A DNA stretch of 64,000 bases from Curvibacter sp. GWA2_64_110 (lineage in GTDB: Bacteria; Pseudomonadota; Gammaproteobacteria; Burkholderiales; Burkholderiaceae_C): the NCBI GenBank assembly GCA_001797315.1, contig MGPC01000035.1, forward strand, positions 1 through 64,000. Reading direction: 5' to 3'. Position numbers and translations under genes: made by a program. Under the pieces are notes generated by a model. The model worked only from the letters and a program-made list of their open reading frames with translations, was not told the origin of the DNA and made no database searches. Positions 53,738-64,000 of the stretch are shown here, in pieces. Within the stretch, counting starts at the first letter, position 1, and each line of letters begins with the position of its first letter.

Positions 53738-53816
53738 GAGCGGCTCCAAGGTGAGCCTGAGGAGCGCAACCGTACTCCAGTACGGTGAGCACCGCAAGGC
53801 TCAGATTGGGCCGCGC
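53738..53816. repeat. Long hairpin element between ftsZ and lpxC
   Basis: GCGGCTCCAAGGTGAGCCT (arm) / AGGCTCAGATTGGGCCGC (arm) enclosing inner CCGTACT-CC-AGTACGG hairpin. Confidence 0.7.
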
Positions 53817-53832
53817 AGCAGCTGGGCACCCG

Positions 53833-55101
53833 TCAATCAGCTTGCTTGCGCAAGAAGGCGGGGATCTCGAAGTCATCCATACCGCCGGAGGACAGTGCAT
53901 CCACCTTGGCCGCGGCCTGCGTGCGGTTGGTGCGCCAGACGCTGGGCGTGGCCATGGTCTGGTAGTCCGGCTGCGGCACGCCGGGGGTGGCGGCAGCCAC
54001 GCCAGGCGACATCATGCCGGCGCCCATCGTGCCGGGGGTAACGCCGCCGCTCTGCGGCGTGCTCAGCGTAGGCACCTGAAACGGCACATTGTCGGTACCG
54101 GTACGCAGCACCTGCAGCGGCGGCGCCGTGCGGCGCATGCCCTGGCGGGAGAGGCCGGTGGCCACCACGGTGACGCGGATGTCGTCGCCGAGCTCGTCGT
54201 CGTAGGCGGTGCCGTAGATCACGTGTGCATCCGGCGAGGCGTAGGCACGGATGGTGTTCATCGCCAGCTTGGACTCGGACAGCTTGAGGCTGCCCTTGGC
54301 AGCGGTGATGAGCACCAGCACGCCCTTGGCGCCCGAGAGGTCGATGCCTTCGAGCAGCGGGCAGGCCACCGCCTGTTCCGCGGCGATGCGGGCGCGGTCC
54401 GGGCCGCTGGCCACCGCCGTGCCCATCATGGCCTTGCCGGGTTCGCCCATGACGGTGCGCACGTCCTCGAAGTCGACGTTCACATGGCCGGGCACGTTGA
54501 TGATCTCGGCGATGCCGCCGACGGCGTTCTTCAGCACGTCGTTGGCGTGGGCAAAAGCCTCGTCCTGCGTCACGTCTTCGCCCAGCACTTCGAGCAGCTT
54601 CTCGTTGAGCACCACGATCAGCGAGTCCACATTGGCTTCCAGTTCGGCCAGGCCGTTGTCAGCGTTGGTCATGCGGCGGCCGCCCTCCCAGTCAAAGGGC
54701 TTGGTGACCACGCCGACCGTCAAGATGCCCATCTCCTTGGCCACACGCGCGATCACGGGCGCCGCGCCGGTGCCGGTGCCACCGCCCATGCCCGCCGTGA
54801 TGAAGAGCATGTGGGCACCTGCGACAGCCGCACGAATGTCGTCCTCGGCGACCTCCGCGGCATCACGGCCCTTCTCGGGCTTGCTGCCGGCGCCCAGGCC
54901 GCTGTTGCCGAGCTGGATCACCTTGTGCGCACTGCTGCGCGTCAAGGCTTGCGCATCGGTGTTGGCGCAGATGAATTCCACCCCCTGCACATCGCTGGCG
55001 ATCATGTGCTCCACAGCGTTGCCGCCGCCGCCGCCGACACCGATCACCTTGATCTGGGTGCCTTGGTTGAAGCTTTCGTCTTCAATCATTTCGATGCTCA
55101 T
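53833..55101 (-). CDS. ftsZ: Cell division protein FtsZ
   Basis: GVGGGGGNAVEHMI, FITAGMGGGTGTGAAPV, C-terminal DDFEIPAFLRKQAD. Confidence 0.98.
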   Translation of the reverse strand: MSIEMIEDESFNQGTQIKVIGVGGGGGNAVEHMIASDVQGVEFICANTDAQALTRSSAHKVIQLGNSGLGAGSKPEKGRDAAEVAEDDIRAAVAGAHMLFITAGMGGGTGTGAAPVIARVAKEMGILTVGVVTKPFDWEGGRRMTNADNGLAELEANVDSLIVVLNEKLLEVLGEDVTQDEAFAHANDVLKNAVGGIAEIINVPGHVNVDFEDVRTVMGEPGKAMMGTAVASGPDRARIAAEQAVACPLLEGIDLSGAKGVLVLITAAKGSLKLSESKLAMNTIRAYASPDAHVIYGTAYDDELGDDIRVTVVATGLSRQGMRRTAPPLQVLRTGTDNVPFQVPTLSTPQSGGVTPGTMGAGMMSPGVAAATPGVPQPDYQTMATPSVWRTNRTQAAAKVDALSSGGMDDFEIPAFLRKQAD

Positions 55102-55234
55102 TTTGTTTCTCCTGTAATGCAGTTGCCTTTGATTTCTTTACGGTATCTCTCGAATTCACATGCGTGCGGCGGCCCGGTACACCGCCATCGTTGGTGGGGA
55201 CTTCCTCTTGCCATCCAGATCTTGTGCGTCATGG

Positions 55235-56464
55235 TCAGAAATTCCCGATGAACCAGTCCTTGACACGGCCCATCGCCGTCTTCATGGAACCGTTTTTCTG
55301 CGCCACCTTGAAGCCGCGCATGCGCGCCAGACGGGCCTCTTCCAGCAGACCCATGACGGTGGCCGCGCGCGGCTGCGCCACCATGTCGGCCAGGGCGCTC
55401 GAATATTTCGGCACGCCGCGGCGCACCGGTTTGAGAAAGATGTCCTCGCCCAGCTCCACCATGCCGGGCATGATGGAGCTGCCGCCGGTGAGCACGATGC
55501 CGGAGGACAGCACCTCCTCGCAGCCCGACTCGCGCAGCACCTGGTGCACCAGCGAGAAGATTTCCTCGATGCGCGGCTCGATCACGCCGGCCAGCGCCTG
55601 GCGGCTGAGCATGCGCGGGCCGCGGTCGCCCAGCCCCGGCACTTCCACCTGGGTCTCGGGGTCGGCCAGCAGCTGCTTGGCAAAGCCGCTTTCCACCTTG
55701 ATGTCTTCGGCGTCCTTGGTCGGGGTGCGCAACGCCATGGCGATGTCGCTGGTGATGAGGTCGCCGGCGATCGGGATCACCGCCGTGTGGCGGATGGCGC
55801 CGTTGGTGAAGACGGCCACATCGGTGGTGCCGGCGCCGATGTCGACGCAGGCCACGCCGAGTTCCTTCTCATCATCGGTCAGCACCGACAGACTGGAGGC
55901 CAGCGGGTTGAGCATCAGCTGCTCCACTTCCAGGCCGCAGCGACGGACGCACTTGATGATGTTTTCGGCTGCACTCTGCGCACCGGTAACGATGTGCACC
56001 TTGGCCTCGAGCCGGATACCGCTCATGCCGATCGGCTCGCGCACGTCCTGGCCGTCGATGATGAATTCCTGCGGCTCCACCAGCAGCAGGCGCTGGTCGG
56101 TCGAGATGTTGATGGCCTTGGCGGTCTCCACCACGCGCGCCACGTCGGCCGCCGTCACTTCACGGTCTTTCACTGCCACCATGCCGCTGGAGTTGATGCC
56201 GCGGATATGGCTGCCGGTAATGCCGGTGTAGACGCGCGTGATCTTGCAGTCGGCCATCAGCTCAGCCTCTTTGAGGGCCTGCTGGATGCTCTGCACCGTG
56301 GCGTCGATGTTGACCACCACGCCTCGCTTCAAGCCGTTGCTCGGGGCAATGCCCAAGCCGGCGAGCTTGAGTTCGCCATTGGGCAGCACCTCGGCCACCA
56401 CCGCCATCACCTTGGCGGTGCCGATGTCCAGCCCGACAACCAGGTCTTTGTACTCTTTTGCCAT
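55235..56464 (-). CDS. ftsA: Cell division protein FtsA
   Basis: KDLVVGLDIGTAKVMAVV; VDIGAGTTDVAVF. Confidence 0.97.
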   Translation of the reverse strand: MAKEYKDLVVGLDIGTAKVMAVVAEVLPNGELKLAGLGIAPSNGLKRGVVVNIDATVQSIQQALKEAELMADCKITRVYTGITGSHIRGINSSGMVAVKDREVTAADVARVVETAKAINISTDQRLLLVEPQEFIIDGQDVREPIGMSGIRLEAKVHIVTGAQSAAENIIKCVRRCGLEVEQLMLNPLASSLSVLTDDEKELGVACVDIGAGTTDVAVFTNGAIRHTAVIPIAGDLITSDIAMALRTPTKDAEDIKVESGFAKQLLADPETQVEVPGLGDRGPRMLSRQALAGVIEPRIEEIFSLVHQVLRESGCEEVLSSGIVLTGGSSIMPGMVELGEDIFLKPVRRGVPKYSSALADMVAQPRAATVMGLLEEARLARMRGFKVAQKNGSMKTAMGRVKDWFIGNF

Positions 56465-56492
56465 ATGCGGTCCTGTGTGTCTTTGTTTCTCT

Positions 56493-57287
56493 CTACTTTT
56501 GCTGTGCCTTCTGCGCCTCCGGCAGCACGGTGCTGACACCGCGCAGCCGGACGGCATACCCTTCCTGATGGCGCAGGTCGGCCGACTCCAGCGCCGCCAC
56601 CGTGCGGCCATAACGCGAGGCCACCTGCGTCACGGTTCCGAGAAAACGCTGCGTACGCGCCATCACCTCGTCTTCCGTACCACGTCCGAGCTCGATCTGC
56701 GCGCCGGTATCGAGCTTGGCGCGCCAGCTGCCGTGGCCGGTCAGTTCCAGCGCCTCGATCGACAGCTCCAGCCGCCCGAACAGCGGTAACAAGGCTCGGT
56801 ACATGGCCAGCACCTGGGCCGACTGGCCCTGCGGACCATCCAGACGCGGCAGCTCGTCCTGGTCCACCTCGTCCACATTGGCCTCGAACACCTCGCCAAA
56901 GCTGTTGACCAGGGTCGAGTCGCCCTCCGCCCCCCAGTAGCCCACGGCCTGGTGTTCCTGCAGGATGGCCTTGAGCCGGTTGGGGAACTCGCGCCGCACC
57001 ACGGCGCGACGCACCCAGGGCATGGTCTCGAAAGCCCGGCGCGCTGCGGCCAGGTCGATGGTGAGGAAGGTCCCTCGCAGCTGCGGCGCCACATTGGCGC
57101 GCAGCGTGAGTGCATTGTTGTGGTTGACGTCGCCGGCCACCGTGACACCGCGGATGGCAAACAGCGGGTGCGCCATCGCCCAGCCCGCCAGCGCCCCCAG
57201 CGCCAGCAGCACGAACGCGACCAGCAGCAGGCTGCTGGTCAGGTTCATGAGCTTGACGTCCAGAGGGGCGGGCAGGCTGTTGTTCAT
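56493..57287 (-). CDS. ftsQ: Cell division protein FtsQ
   Basis: Single TM, POTRA-like [40 protein letters not shown]; position in dcw cluster. Confidence 0.95.
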   Translation of the reverse strand: MNNSLPAPLDVKLMNLTSSLLLVAFVLLALGALAGWAMAHPLFAIRGVTVAGDVNHNNALTLRANVAPQLRGTFLTIDLAAARRAFETMPWVRRAVVRREFPNRLKAILQEHQAVGYWGAEGDSTLVNSFGEVFEANVDEVDQDELPRLDGPQGQSAQVLAMYRALLPLFGRLELSIEALELTGHGSWRAKLDTGAQIELGRGTEDEVMARTQRFLGTVTQVASRYGRTVAALESADLRHQEGYAVRLRGVSTVLPEAQKAQQK

Positions 57288-58240
57288 CCGTGCTCCTGCG
57301 GATGGTCGAGCGTGGCGGCCTGCAGCAGCCGCACGCACAGGTCTTCGTAGCTGATGCCGGCGGCGCGCGCCGACATCGGCACCAGCGAATGCCCGGTCAT
57401 GCCGGGTGCAGTGTTGATCTCCAGCAGATAGGGCTGGCGGGTGCGAGCGTCGATCATGACGTCGGCGCGCGCCCAGCCGCGGCAGCCCAGCACGCCGAAG
57501 GCCTTGAGCACCAGTTGCTGGATGTGCGCTTCTTCGCCGGCCGGCAGGCCGCAGGGCACCAGGTACTGCGTGTCGTCGGTGAAGTACTTGTTCTGGTAGT
57601 CGTAATTGCCGCCGGGCGCCACGATGCGGATCACCGGCAGCGCGCGCGCCTGGGCGCCCGTGCCCAGCACCGGCACCGTGACCTCGTCGCCGCTGACGAA
57701 CTGCTCGCACAGCACCTGCTCGTCCTCCTGCGCCGCCCGCGCATAGGCCGCGTCGCACTGGTCGGCCGACATCACCTTGGTCAGGCCGATGGACGAGCCC
57801 TCGCGCGCCGGCTTGACGATCATGGGCGCGCCGAGTTCGGCGAAGGCCGCGCGCGTGGCTTCTGCGCTCGCCACTTCTTTCCAGGCCGGCGTCGGCAGTC
57901 CTTCCGAACGCCAGATGCGCTTGGTCATGACCTTGTCGATGGCAATGCTGGAGGCCATGACGCCCGAGCCGGTGTAGGGAATACCCAGCAGTTCGAGTGC
58001 CCCCTGCACCGTGCCGTCTTCGCCGAAACGTCCGTGCAGCGCGATGAAGCAGCGTGCAAAACCTTCGCGCTTGAGCTCGCCCAGATCCCGCTCCGACGGA
58101 TCGAAGGCATGGGCATCCACGCCCCGCTCGCGCAGCGCCTTGAGCACACCGCTGCCCGACATGATTGAAATGTCGCGTTCGGCGGATGACCCGCCCATCA
58201 ACACCGCCACTTTCCCTAGGTTCACTTGGTCCTCACTCAC
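57284..58240 (-). CDS. ddl: D-alanine--D-alanine ligase
   Basis: [23 protein letters not shown] start at 58240 overlaps murC stop. Confidence 0.95.
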   Translation of the reverse strand: MSEDQVNLGKVAVLMGGSSAERDISIMSGSGVLKALRERGVDAHAFDPSERDLGELKREGFARCFIALHGRFGEDGTVQGALELLGIPYTGSGVMASSIAIDKVMTKRIWRSEGLPTPAWKEVASAEATRAAFAELGAPMIVKPAREGSSIGLTKVMSADQCDAAYARAAQEDEQVLCEQFVSGDEVTVPVLGTGAQARALPVIRIVAPGGNYDYQNKYFTDDTQYLVPCGLPAGEEAHIQQLVLKAFGVLGCRGWARADVMIDARTRQPYLLEINTAPGMTGHSLVPMSARAAGISYEDLCVRLLQAATLDHPQEHG

Positions 58241-59658
58241 TTCTTGCCTACCTGGGCCTTCTGGCCCTGCAACGCCACGACCTTGGCCGGCACGGCGCCG
58301 ATCGAGCCGGCTCCCATGCACATCACGACATCGCCGTCGCGCGCGTTATCCACGATGGCCTGCGGCATGGCGGCGATGTCGTCCACGAACACCGGCTCGA
58401 CCTTGCCCGCCACGCGCAGGGCGCGCGCCAGGGCACGGCCGTCGGCCGCCACGATCGGTGCTTCGCCGGCGGCATAGACCTCGGCCAGCAACACGGCGTC
58501 GGCCTCGCCGATCACCTTGACGAAATCCTCGAAGCAGTCACGCGTGCGCGTGAAACGATGCGGCTGGAAGGCCAGCACCAGACGCTTTCCGGGAAAGGCA
58601 CCGCGCGCTGCCGCCAGCGTGGCCGCCATCTCGACCGGGTGGTGGCCGTAGTCGTCGATCACGGTGAAGCTGCCGCCATCCTTGGCCGGCACCTCGCCGT
58701 AACGCTGGAAGCGTCGCCCCACGCCCTTGAACTCGGCCAAGGCCTTGCGCAGCGCGGCGTCCGGTATGTCGAGCTCGGCCGCCACCGCAATGGCTGACAG
58801 CGCATTGAGCACGTTGTGCCGCCCTGGCAGGTTGAGCACCACCTCCAGATCGGGCAGCACCACGCCGTTGCGCCGCTGCACGGTGAAGTGCATCTGGCCA
58901 TCGACCGCGCGCACGTTGACGGCGCGCACCTGCGCATCCTCGGCAAAGCCATAGCTGGTGATCGGACAGGACACCTCGGGCACGATCTCGCGCACCGCCG
59001 CATCGTCGGTGCACAGGATGGCAGTACCGTAGAACGGCATGCGGTGCAGGAAGTCGACAAAAGCCTTCTTGAGCCGGCCGAAATCGTGGCCGTAGGTTTC
59101 CATGTGGTCGGCGTCGATGTTGGTCACCACGGCCATCACCGGCATCAGGTTGAGGAAGGAGGCATCCGACTCGTCGGCCTCGACCACGATGTAGTCGCCC
59201 TGTCCCAGCCGTGCGTTGGCACCCGCACTGTTGAGGCGGCCGCCGATGACGAAGGTCGGGTCCAGCCCGGCCTCGTTCAGCACGCTGGCCACCAGGCTGG
59301 TGGTGGTGGTCTTGCCGTGCGTGCCGGCAATGGCAATGCCCTGCTTCAAGCGCATCAGCTCGGCCAGCATCACGGCGCGCGGCACGATCGGGATGCGCTT
59401 CTCGCGTGCCGCCAGCACCTCAGGGTTGTCGCTCTGCACCGCGGTCGAAGTGACCACCGCATCGGCACCGGCGACATGGGCCGGTGCATGGCCGACGAAG
59501 GTCTTGATGCCCAGCGAAGTCAGACGTTTGAGCGTGGCGCTATCGGCCAGGTCGGAGCCGGAGATCTGGTAGCCGAGGTTGAACAGCACTTCGGCAATGC
59601 CGGACATGCCGGAGCCGCCCACGCCGACAAAATGAATGTGTTTGATCGCGTGTTTCAT
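58237..59658 (-). CDS. murC: UDP-N-acetylmuramate--L-alanine ligase
   Basis: [44 protein letters not shown]. Confidence 0.97.
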   Translation of the reverse strand: MKHAIKHIHFVGVGGSGMSGIAEVLFNLGYQISGSDLADSATLKRLTSLGIKTFVGHAPAHVAGADAVVTSTAVQSDNPEVLAAREKRIPIVPRAVMLAELMRLKQGIAIAGTHGKTTTTSLVASVLNEAGLDPTFVIGGRLNSAGANARLGQGDYIVVEADESDASFLNLMPVMAVVTNIDADHMETYGHDFGRLKKAFVDFLHRMPFYGTAILCTDDAAVREIVPEVSCPITSYGFAEDAQVRAVNVRAVDGQMHFTVQRRNGVVLPDLEVVLNLPGRHNVLNALSAIAVAAELDIPDAALRKALAEFKGVGRRFQRYGEVPAKDGGSFTVIDDYGHHPVEMAATLAAARGAFPGKRLVLAFQPHRFTRTRDCFEDFVKVIGEADAVLLAEVYAAGEAPIVAADGRALARALRVAGKVEPVFVDDIAAMPQAIVDNARDGDVVMCMGAGSIGAVPAKVVALQGQKAQVGKK

Positions 59659-60716
59659 CGGCTCACCTCCTCACACGCAGCCACCACTTGGGCGACGGCC
59701 TCGGTTTTCGCAAGCTTTTTAGCCTTTTCCCCTAGAGAAACAAGCGCGGTTCGCTCCGTTTTTTGTAGCAATTCAGCCAGTCGTTCAGGTGTCATGTCTT
59801 GTTGCGGCAGCAGCCAGCCGGCGCCCTGGTCGACCAGGAAACGCGCATTGGCGGTCTGGTGATCGTCCACCGCCGCCGGGAAAGGCACGAACAGCGCCGC
59901 AGCGCCGACGGCGGCAATCTCGGTCACGGTGCTGGCGCCGGCACGGCAGACAATGAGGTCAGCCTCGGCAAAGGCCTGCGCCGTGTCGTCGATGAAAGGC
60001 GTGAGTTCGGCCTGCACGCCGGCAGCGGCGTAATTGGCACGCAGCGCGTCGATCTGCTTGGCGCCGCTCTGGTGGATGACCTGCGGCCGCGCAGCGGCCG
60101 GGATCAGCGCCAGGGCCTTCGGCACCGTGTCATTGAGCGCCCTGGCACCCAGGCTGCCGCCCACCACCAGCAGACGCAACGGACCCGTGCGGCCAGCCAG
60201 ACGCGTGGCCGGCTCAGGGTGTTTCAGGAAGGCCTCGCGCAGCGGGTTGCCGACCCAGGCGGCTTTTTTGATCACACCGGGGAAAGCGGTAAAGACGCGG
60301 TCCGCCACGCCCGCCAGCACCTTGTTGGCCATGCCCGCCACCGAGTTCTGCTCATGCAACACCAGCGGTTTGCCCAGCAGCACGCTCATCATGCCGGCCG
60401 GAAAGGTGATGTAACCACCCAGGCCCACCACCACATCGGGTTGCACGCGGCGCAGCACCCGGATGCTCTGCCAGAAGGCCTTGAGCAATCGCAACGGCAA
60501 TAGCGCCAGCGTGGCGAAGCCCTTGCCGCGCACGCCGGAGAATTCAATCGTCTCGAACGGAAAGCCGCGCGGCGGCACCAGCGTCGCCTCCATGCCGCTG
60601 GCATTGCCCAGCCAGTGCACGCGCCAGCCCTTGGTACGCAAGGCTTCCGCCACGGCCAGGCCCGGGAAGATGTGGCCGCCCGTACCGCCCGCCATGACCA
60701 GAGCACACTTGCTCAT
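59655..60716 (-). CDS. murG: Undecaprenyldiphospho-muramoylpentapeptide beta-N-acetylglucosaminyltransferase
   Basis: [33 protein letters not shown]. Confidence 0.97.
   Translation of the reverse strand: MSKCALVMAGGTGGHIFPGLAVAEALRTKGWRVHWLGNASGMEATLVPPRGFPFETIEFSGVRGKGFATLALLPLRLLKAFWQSIRVLRRVQPDVVVGLGGYITFPAGMMSVLLGKPLVLHEQNSVAGMANKVLAGVADRVFTAFPGVIKKAAWVGNPLREAFLKHPEPATRLAGRTGPLRLLVVGGSLGARALNDTVPKALALIPAAARPQVIHQSGAKQIDALRANYAAAGVQAELTPFIDDTAQAFAEADLIVCRAGASTVTEIAAVGAAALFVPFPAAVDDHQTANARFLVDQGAGWLLPQQDMTPERLAELLQKTERTALVSLGEKAKKLAKTEAVAQVVAACEEVSR
59722..59769 (-). repeat. Copy of the ~40-nt repeat, inside murG 3' end
   Basis: Reverse complement gctacaaaaaacggagcgaaccgcgcttgtttctctaggggaaaaggc. 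Confidence 0.55.
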
Positions 60717-61966
60717 ACACGGCCTCCGTGCATGAGCTGCCTGTTTTCGTAATCAATCCGCAGCACCACGGCGAGCGCGACGAGGTTCATCAGGATGGCC
60801 GAGCCGCCGTAGCTCATCAGCGGCAGGGTCAGGCCCTTGGTCGGCAGGGCGCCAAGGTTCACCCCCATGTTGATGAAGGCCTGGAACCCCATCCAGATGC
60901 CCACGCCCTGCGCCACCAGACCGGCAAAGACCCGGTCCAGGGCAATGGCCTGGCGGCCGATGTGCATGATGCGACGCGTCATCCAGAGGAACAGGCCGAT
61001 CACGGTCAGCACGCCGATCAGGCCGAACTCCTCGCCGATGACGGCCAGCAGGAAGTCGGTATGCGCCTCCGGCAGCCAGTGCAACTTTTCTACGCTGCCG
61101 CCGAGGCCGACGCCGAAGATCTCACCGCGGCCGATGGCAATCAGCGAGTGCGACAGCTGATAGCCCTTGCCGAGTGTGTGTTTCTCATCCCAGGGGTTGA
61201 GGTAGGCGAAGATGCGCTCGCGCCGCCATTCACTGAAGGCAATCATCATGCTGAAGGCCACCACCAGGACGGTGGCGATCAGGAAGAACATGCGGGCATT
61301 GACGCCACCCAGAAAGAGGATGCCCATGGCGATCACCGCGATCACCATGAAAGCGCCCATGTCGGGCTCGGCCAGCAGCAGCAGACCCACCACCGCCACC
61401 GCCACGCCCATCGGCAGCACGGCGCGGAAGAAGCGTTCCTTCACATCCATCTTGCGCACCATGTAATCGGCCGCGTACAGCAACACGGCGAACTTGGCCA
61501 GCTCCGAAGGCTGGAAATTCATGATGCCCAGCGCAATCCAGCGCCGCGCGCCGTTGACGCCCTTGCCGATGCCAGGGATCAGCACCGCGATCAGCAGCAC
61601 CAGCGAGATCACGAACAGCCAGGGCGCCAGCTTCTCCCAGGTTTCCACCGGCACCTGGAAAGCGATCAGCGCGGCGACGAACGCCACCACCAGCGACAGC
61701 ATGTGCCGGGTCAGGAAATGGGTATGGGCATAACGCGCAAACTTCGGGTTGTCCGGCATGGCGATCGAGGCCGAGTACACCATCACCAGTCCCCAGACCA
61801 GCAGCGCCACAGTCACCCAGACCAGCGCCTGGTCGAAACCCGACATGCGCACCGGCGCACCGCCGGCCGTGCCGCGCATGCCGCCCAGCCGCACCGGCAA
61901 CGCATCGCCGGCCGGGCGCGCCATGCCGCCCAGCCAGCCGGTGAAACGTTGCGCCAGGGTGTTCAT
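60713..61966 (-). CDS. ftsW: Lipid II flippase/glycosyltransferase FtsW
   Basis: SEDS family; position between murG and mur[24 protein letters not shown]. Confidence 0.96.
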   Translation of the reverse strand: MNTLAQRFTGWLGGMARPAGDALPVRLGGMRGTAGGAPVRMSGFDQALVWVTVALLVWGLVMVYSASIAMPDNPKFARYAHTHFLTRHMLSLVVAFVAALIAFQVPVETWEKLAPWLFVISLVLLIAVLIPGIGKGVNGARRWIALGIMNFQPSELAKFAVLLYAADYMVRKMDVKERFFRAVLPMGVAVAVVGLLLLAEPDMGAFMVIAVIAMGILFLGGVNARMFFLIATVLVVAFSMMIAFSEWRRERIFAYLNPWDEKHTLGKGYQLSHSLIAIGRGEIFGVGLGGSVEKLHWLPEAHTDFLLAVIGEEFGLIGVLTVIGLFLWMTRRIMHIGRQAIALDRVFAGLVAQGVGIWMGFQAFINMGVNLGALPTKGLTLPLMSYGGSAILMNLVALAVVLRIDYENRQLMHGGRV

Positions 61967-63855
61967 GCCATACCCCCTTCGGCCAGACCTACATCCTGCG
62001 CCAGCGCACGCACCGCCTCGATGAAGACGCGGGCCCGGTGCTCGTAGTTGTCGAACATGTCGAAACTGGCGCAGGCCGGCGACATCAGCACCGCATCGCC
62101 GGCGTGGGCACGCTGGTTGGCCAGCTGCACCGCCTCTTCCATCGAGCCGGCCGCCAGCAACGGTACGCCGCTGCTCTCGATCGCAGCGCGGATGGCCGGC
62201 GCATCGCGCCCGATCAGCACCACCGCACGTGCATAACGCGCCACAGGTGCGGCCAGCGGGGCAAAGTCCTGCCCCTTGCCGTCGCCACCGAGAATGACCA
62301 CCAGCTTGCGCTCGGCACCGAGTCCTGTGAGCGCCGCCACGGTGGCGCCGACGTTGGTACCCTTGCTGTCGTCGAAGTACTCGACCTCGTTCACGATGGC
62401 CACCGGCTCCACGCGGTGCGGCTCACCGCGGTATTCGCGCAGGCCATAGAGCATGCTCCCCAGACTGCAGCCCGCCGCCTGGGCCAGCGCCAGGGCGGCC
62501 AGGGCATTGGTGGCGTTGTGCCGCCCGCGGATGCGCAGGGCATCGGCCGGCATCAGTCGCTGAATGAACAACTCCACCTCTTCGCCGCGCTTGCGCTTCT
62601 GCGTTTCGTCGGCCTCCATGGCGCGCACCAGCCAGGCCATGCCATTGACCATCTCGATGCCAAAGTCGCCCGGGCGCTTCGGCATCTCGAACCCGAAGCT
62701 CACGTACTCGCGCCATTGGGGCTTTTGCAGCTTGACGCGCACCGGCTCGGGCAACATCGCCATCACCGCCGGGTCATCGCGGTTGAGCACCAGCAGGCCG
62801 TGTTCGCCGAAGATGCGCGCCTTGGCGGCGCCATAGGCCTCCATGCTGCCGTGCCAGTCCAGATGATCCTGTGTCACATTCAACACCACGGCGGCCGTGG
62901 GCTCGAAACCCTGCACGCCGTCGAGCTGGAAGCTCGACAGCTCCAGCACCCAGACCTCGGGCAGCGCACCCGCATCGACGTGCTGGGCCAGCGTGTCCAG
63001 CAGGCTGGGACCGATATTGCCGGCCACCGCCACGCTCTTGCCCGCATGGGCCACCAGTTGGCCGGTCAGCGCCGTCGTGGTCGTCTTGCCGTTGGTCCCG
63101 GTGATCGCCAGCACCTTGGGGGCATAAGCGCGTTCGGCCTGCAGGTCGCGCAGGGCACGTGCGAACAGGTCCAACTCGCCGCCCACCCACAGGCCGATGG
63201 CCTGCGCCGCCTGCCACACCGGCGCCACCACGGCCGGCGGCAGCCCCGGACTCTTGAAGACGGCACGGAAGTCGCTGCCTTCGATCAACGCAGCGTCGAA
63301 AGCACCACTGCGGAAGACCACATCGGGCAACTCGCTGCGCAGGGCGGCCAGCTGCGGCGGCGCCTCACGGGTGTCGGCCACCGTCACATGCGCGCCCTGA
63401 CGCACACACCAGCGGGCCATGGCCAGCCCCGAAGTCCCCAGGCCCAGGATGAGAACCGGCTGGTCCCGTAACGGCGAGGCCACCGCCTCGTCGCCCGGCT
63501 CGGCGGCCACAGGGGTTTCTTCACCCACCCCCGACGCAGTGGCGTCAGACGGCGGCGTCTCCTCTGCGGACGCAGTCGGTACGGCGTATTCAGGTGCACT
63601 CACTTCGGCAAACAATTGCGCCACGAAGGCCGCCGCGTCGCGCGCGGCCGTCAGAGTTTCCGGCAGAGGCTTGGCGGCTTTCGTGCTGATCACCTCGGCG
63701 GGCGTCTGGGCCACTTCCGCCTCGGAAGGCTGCAGCGCAGGTGCTGGCAACTCAGGCACAGCCTCTGGCTCCGCTGCTGGCACGTGCGCCGGCATCACCT
63801 CCGCCGGAGGCTGCACAGGCACATCGCTGGGGTTGAGGGGCTCGTTCGGGTTCAT
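61963..63855 (-). CDS. murD: UDP-N-acetylmuramoylalanine--D-glutamate ligase with long N-terminal extension
   Basis: [43 protein letters not shown] 63855 overlaps mraY stop. Confidence 0.95.
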   Translation of the reverse strand: MNPNEPLNPSDVPVQPPAEVMPAHVPAAEPEAVPELPAPALQPSEAEVAQTPAEVISTKAAKPLPETLTAARDAAAFVAQLFAEVSAPEYAVPTASAEETPPSDATASGVGEETPVAAEPGDEAVASPLRDQPVLILGLGTSGLAMARWCVRQGAHVTVADTREAPPQLAALRSELPDVVFRSGAFDAALIEGSDFRAVFKSPGLPPAVVAPVWQAAQAIGLWVGGELDLFARALRDLQAERAYAPKVLAITGTNGKTTTTALTGQLVAHAGKSVAVAGNIGPSLLDTLAQHVDAGALPEVWVLELSSFQLDGVQGFEPTAAVVLNVTQDHLDWHGSMEAYGAAKARIFGEHGLLVLNRDDPAVMAMLPEPVRVKLQKPQWREYVSFGFEMPKRPGDFGIEMVNGMAWLVRAMEADETQKRKRGEEVELFIQRLMPADALRIRGRHNATNALAALALAQAAGCSLGSMLYGLREYRGEPHRVEPVAIVNEVEYFDDSKGTNVGATVAALTGLGAERKLVVILGGDGKGQDFAPLAAPVARYARAVVLIGRDAPAIRAAIESSGVPLLAAGSMEEAVQLANQRAHAGDAVLMSPACASFDMFDNYEHRARVFIEAVRALAQDVGLAEGGMA

Positions 63856-64000
63856 CGCAGTTTCAGGGTCGACAGGCCGATCAGGCACAGCAGCATGGTG
63901 ATGATCCAGAAGCGCACCACCACCTGCGTTTCCTTCCAGCCGCTCTTCTCGAAATGGTGGTGCAGCGGCGCCATCTTCAGGATGCGCCGGCCCTCGCCGT
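63852..64000 (-). CDS. mraY: Phospho-N-acetylmuramoyl-pentapeptide-transferase, C-terminal fragment (runs off window)
   Basis: [48 protein letters not shown]. Confidence 0.95.
   Translation of the reverse strand, partial: GEGRRILKMAPLHHHFEKSGWKETQVVVRFWIITMLLCLIGLSTLKLR

Overview
The window is a GC-rich betaproteobacterial chromosome segment. Gene content and order (ffh, ccsA-like, pilS/pilR-like, ampD; dcw cluster mraY-murD-ftsW-murG-murC-ddl-ftsQ-ftsA-ftsZ-lpxC) look like Comamonadaceae; that assignment is inference. Most of it is dense housekeeping sequence: groEL (5'-truncated), tal-pgi divergent from hexR, a porin, coq7, ilvA, miaB, ffh, a two-component pair, nrdA/nrdB, a histone H1-like AK-rich protein, accBC, prmA, mpl, a DAHP synthase, tldD, rodA, mtgA, ruvC and the dcw cluster. 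The clear mobile element is a group II intron with an HNH-bearing LtrA-type maturase (about 15332-17785), inserted exactly at the start of the ccsA-like gene. Just upstream, in the ffh/ccsA spacer, is an unexplained ~350-nt AT-richer segment made of about ten consecutive hairpins. Other leads are a Phe/Tyr-rich leader peptide plus terminator before the DAHP synthase, three families of short structured dispersed repeats (one with copies inside coding sequences), a frameshifted DUF3047 gene, an orphan BrnA-like RHH protein, a 48-aa ORF between nrdB and the histone-like gene, and a MurD with a ~130-aa low-complexity N-terminal extension. All calls are from reading the sequence; no searches were run.
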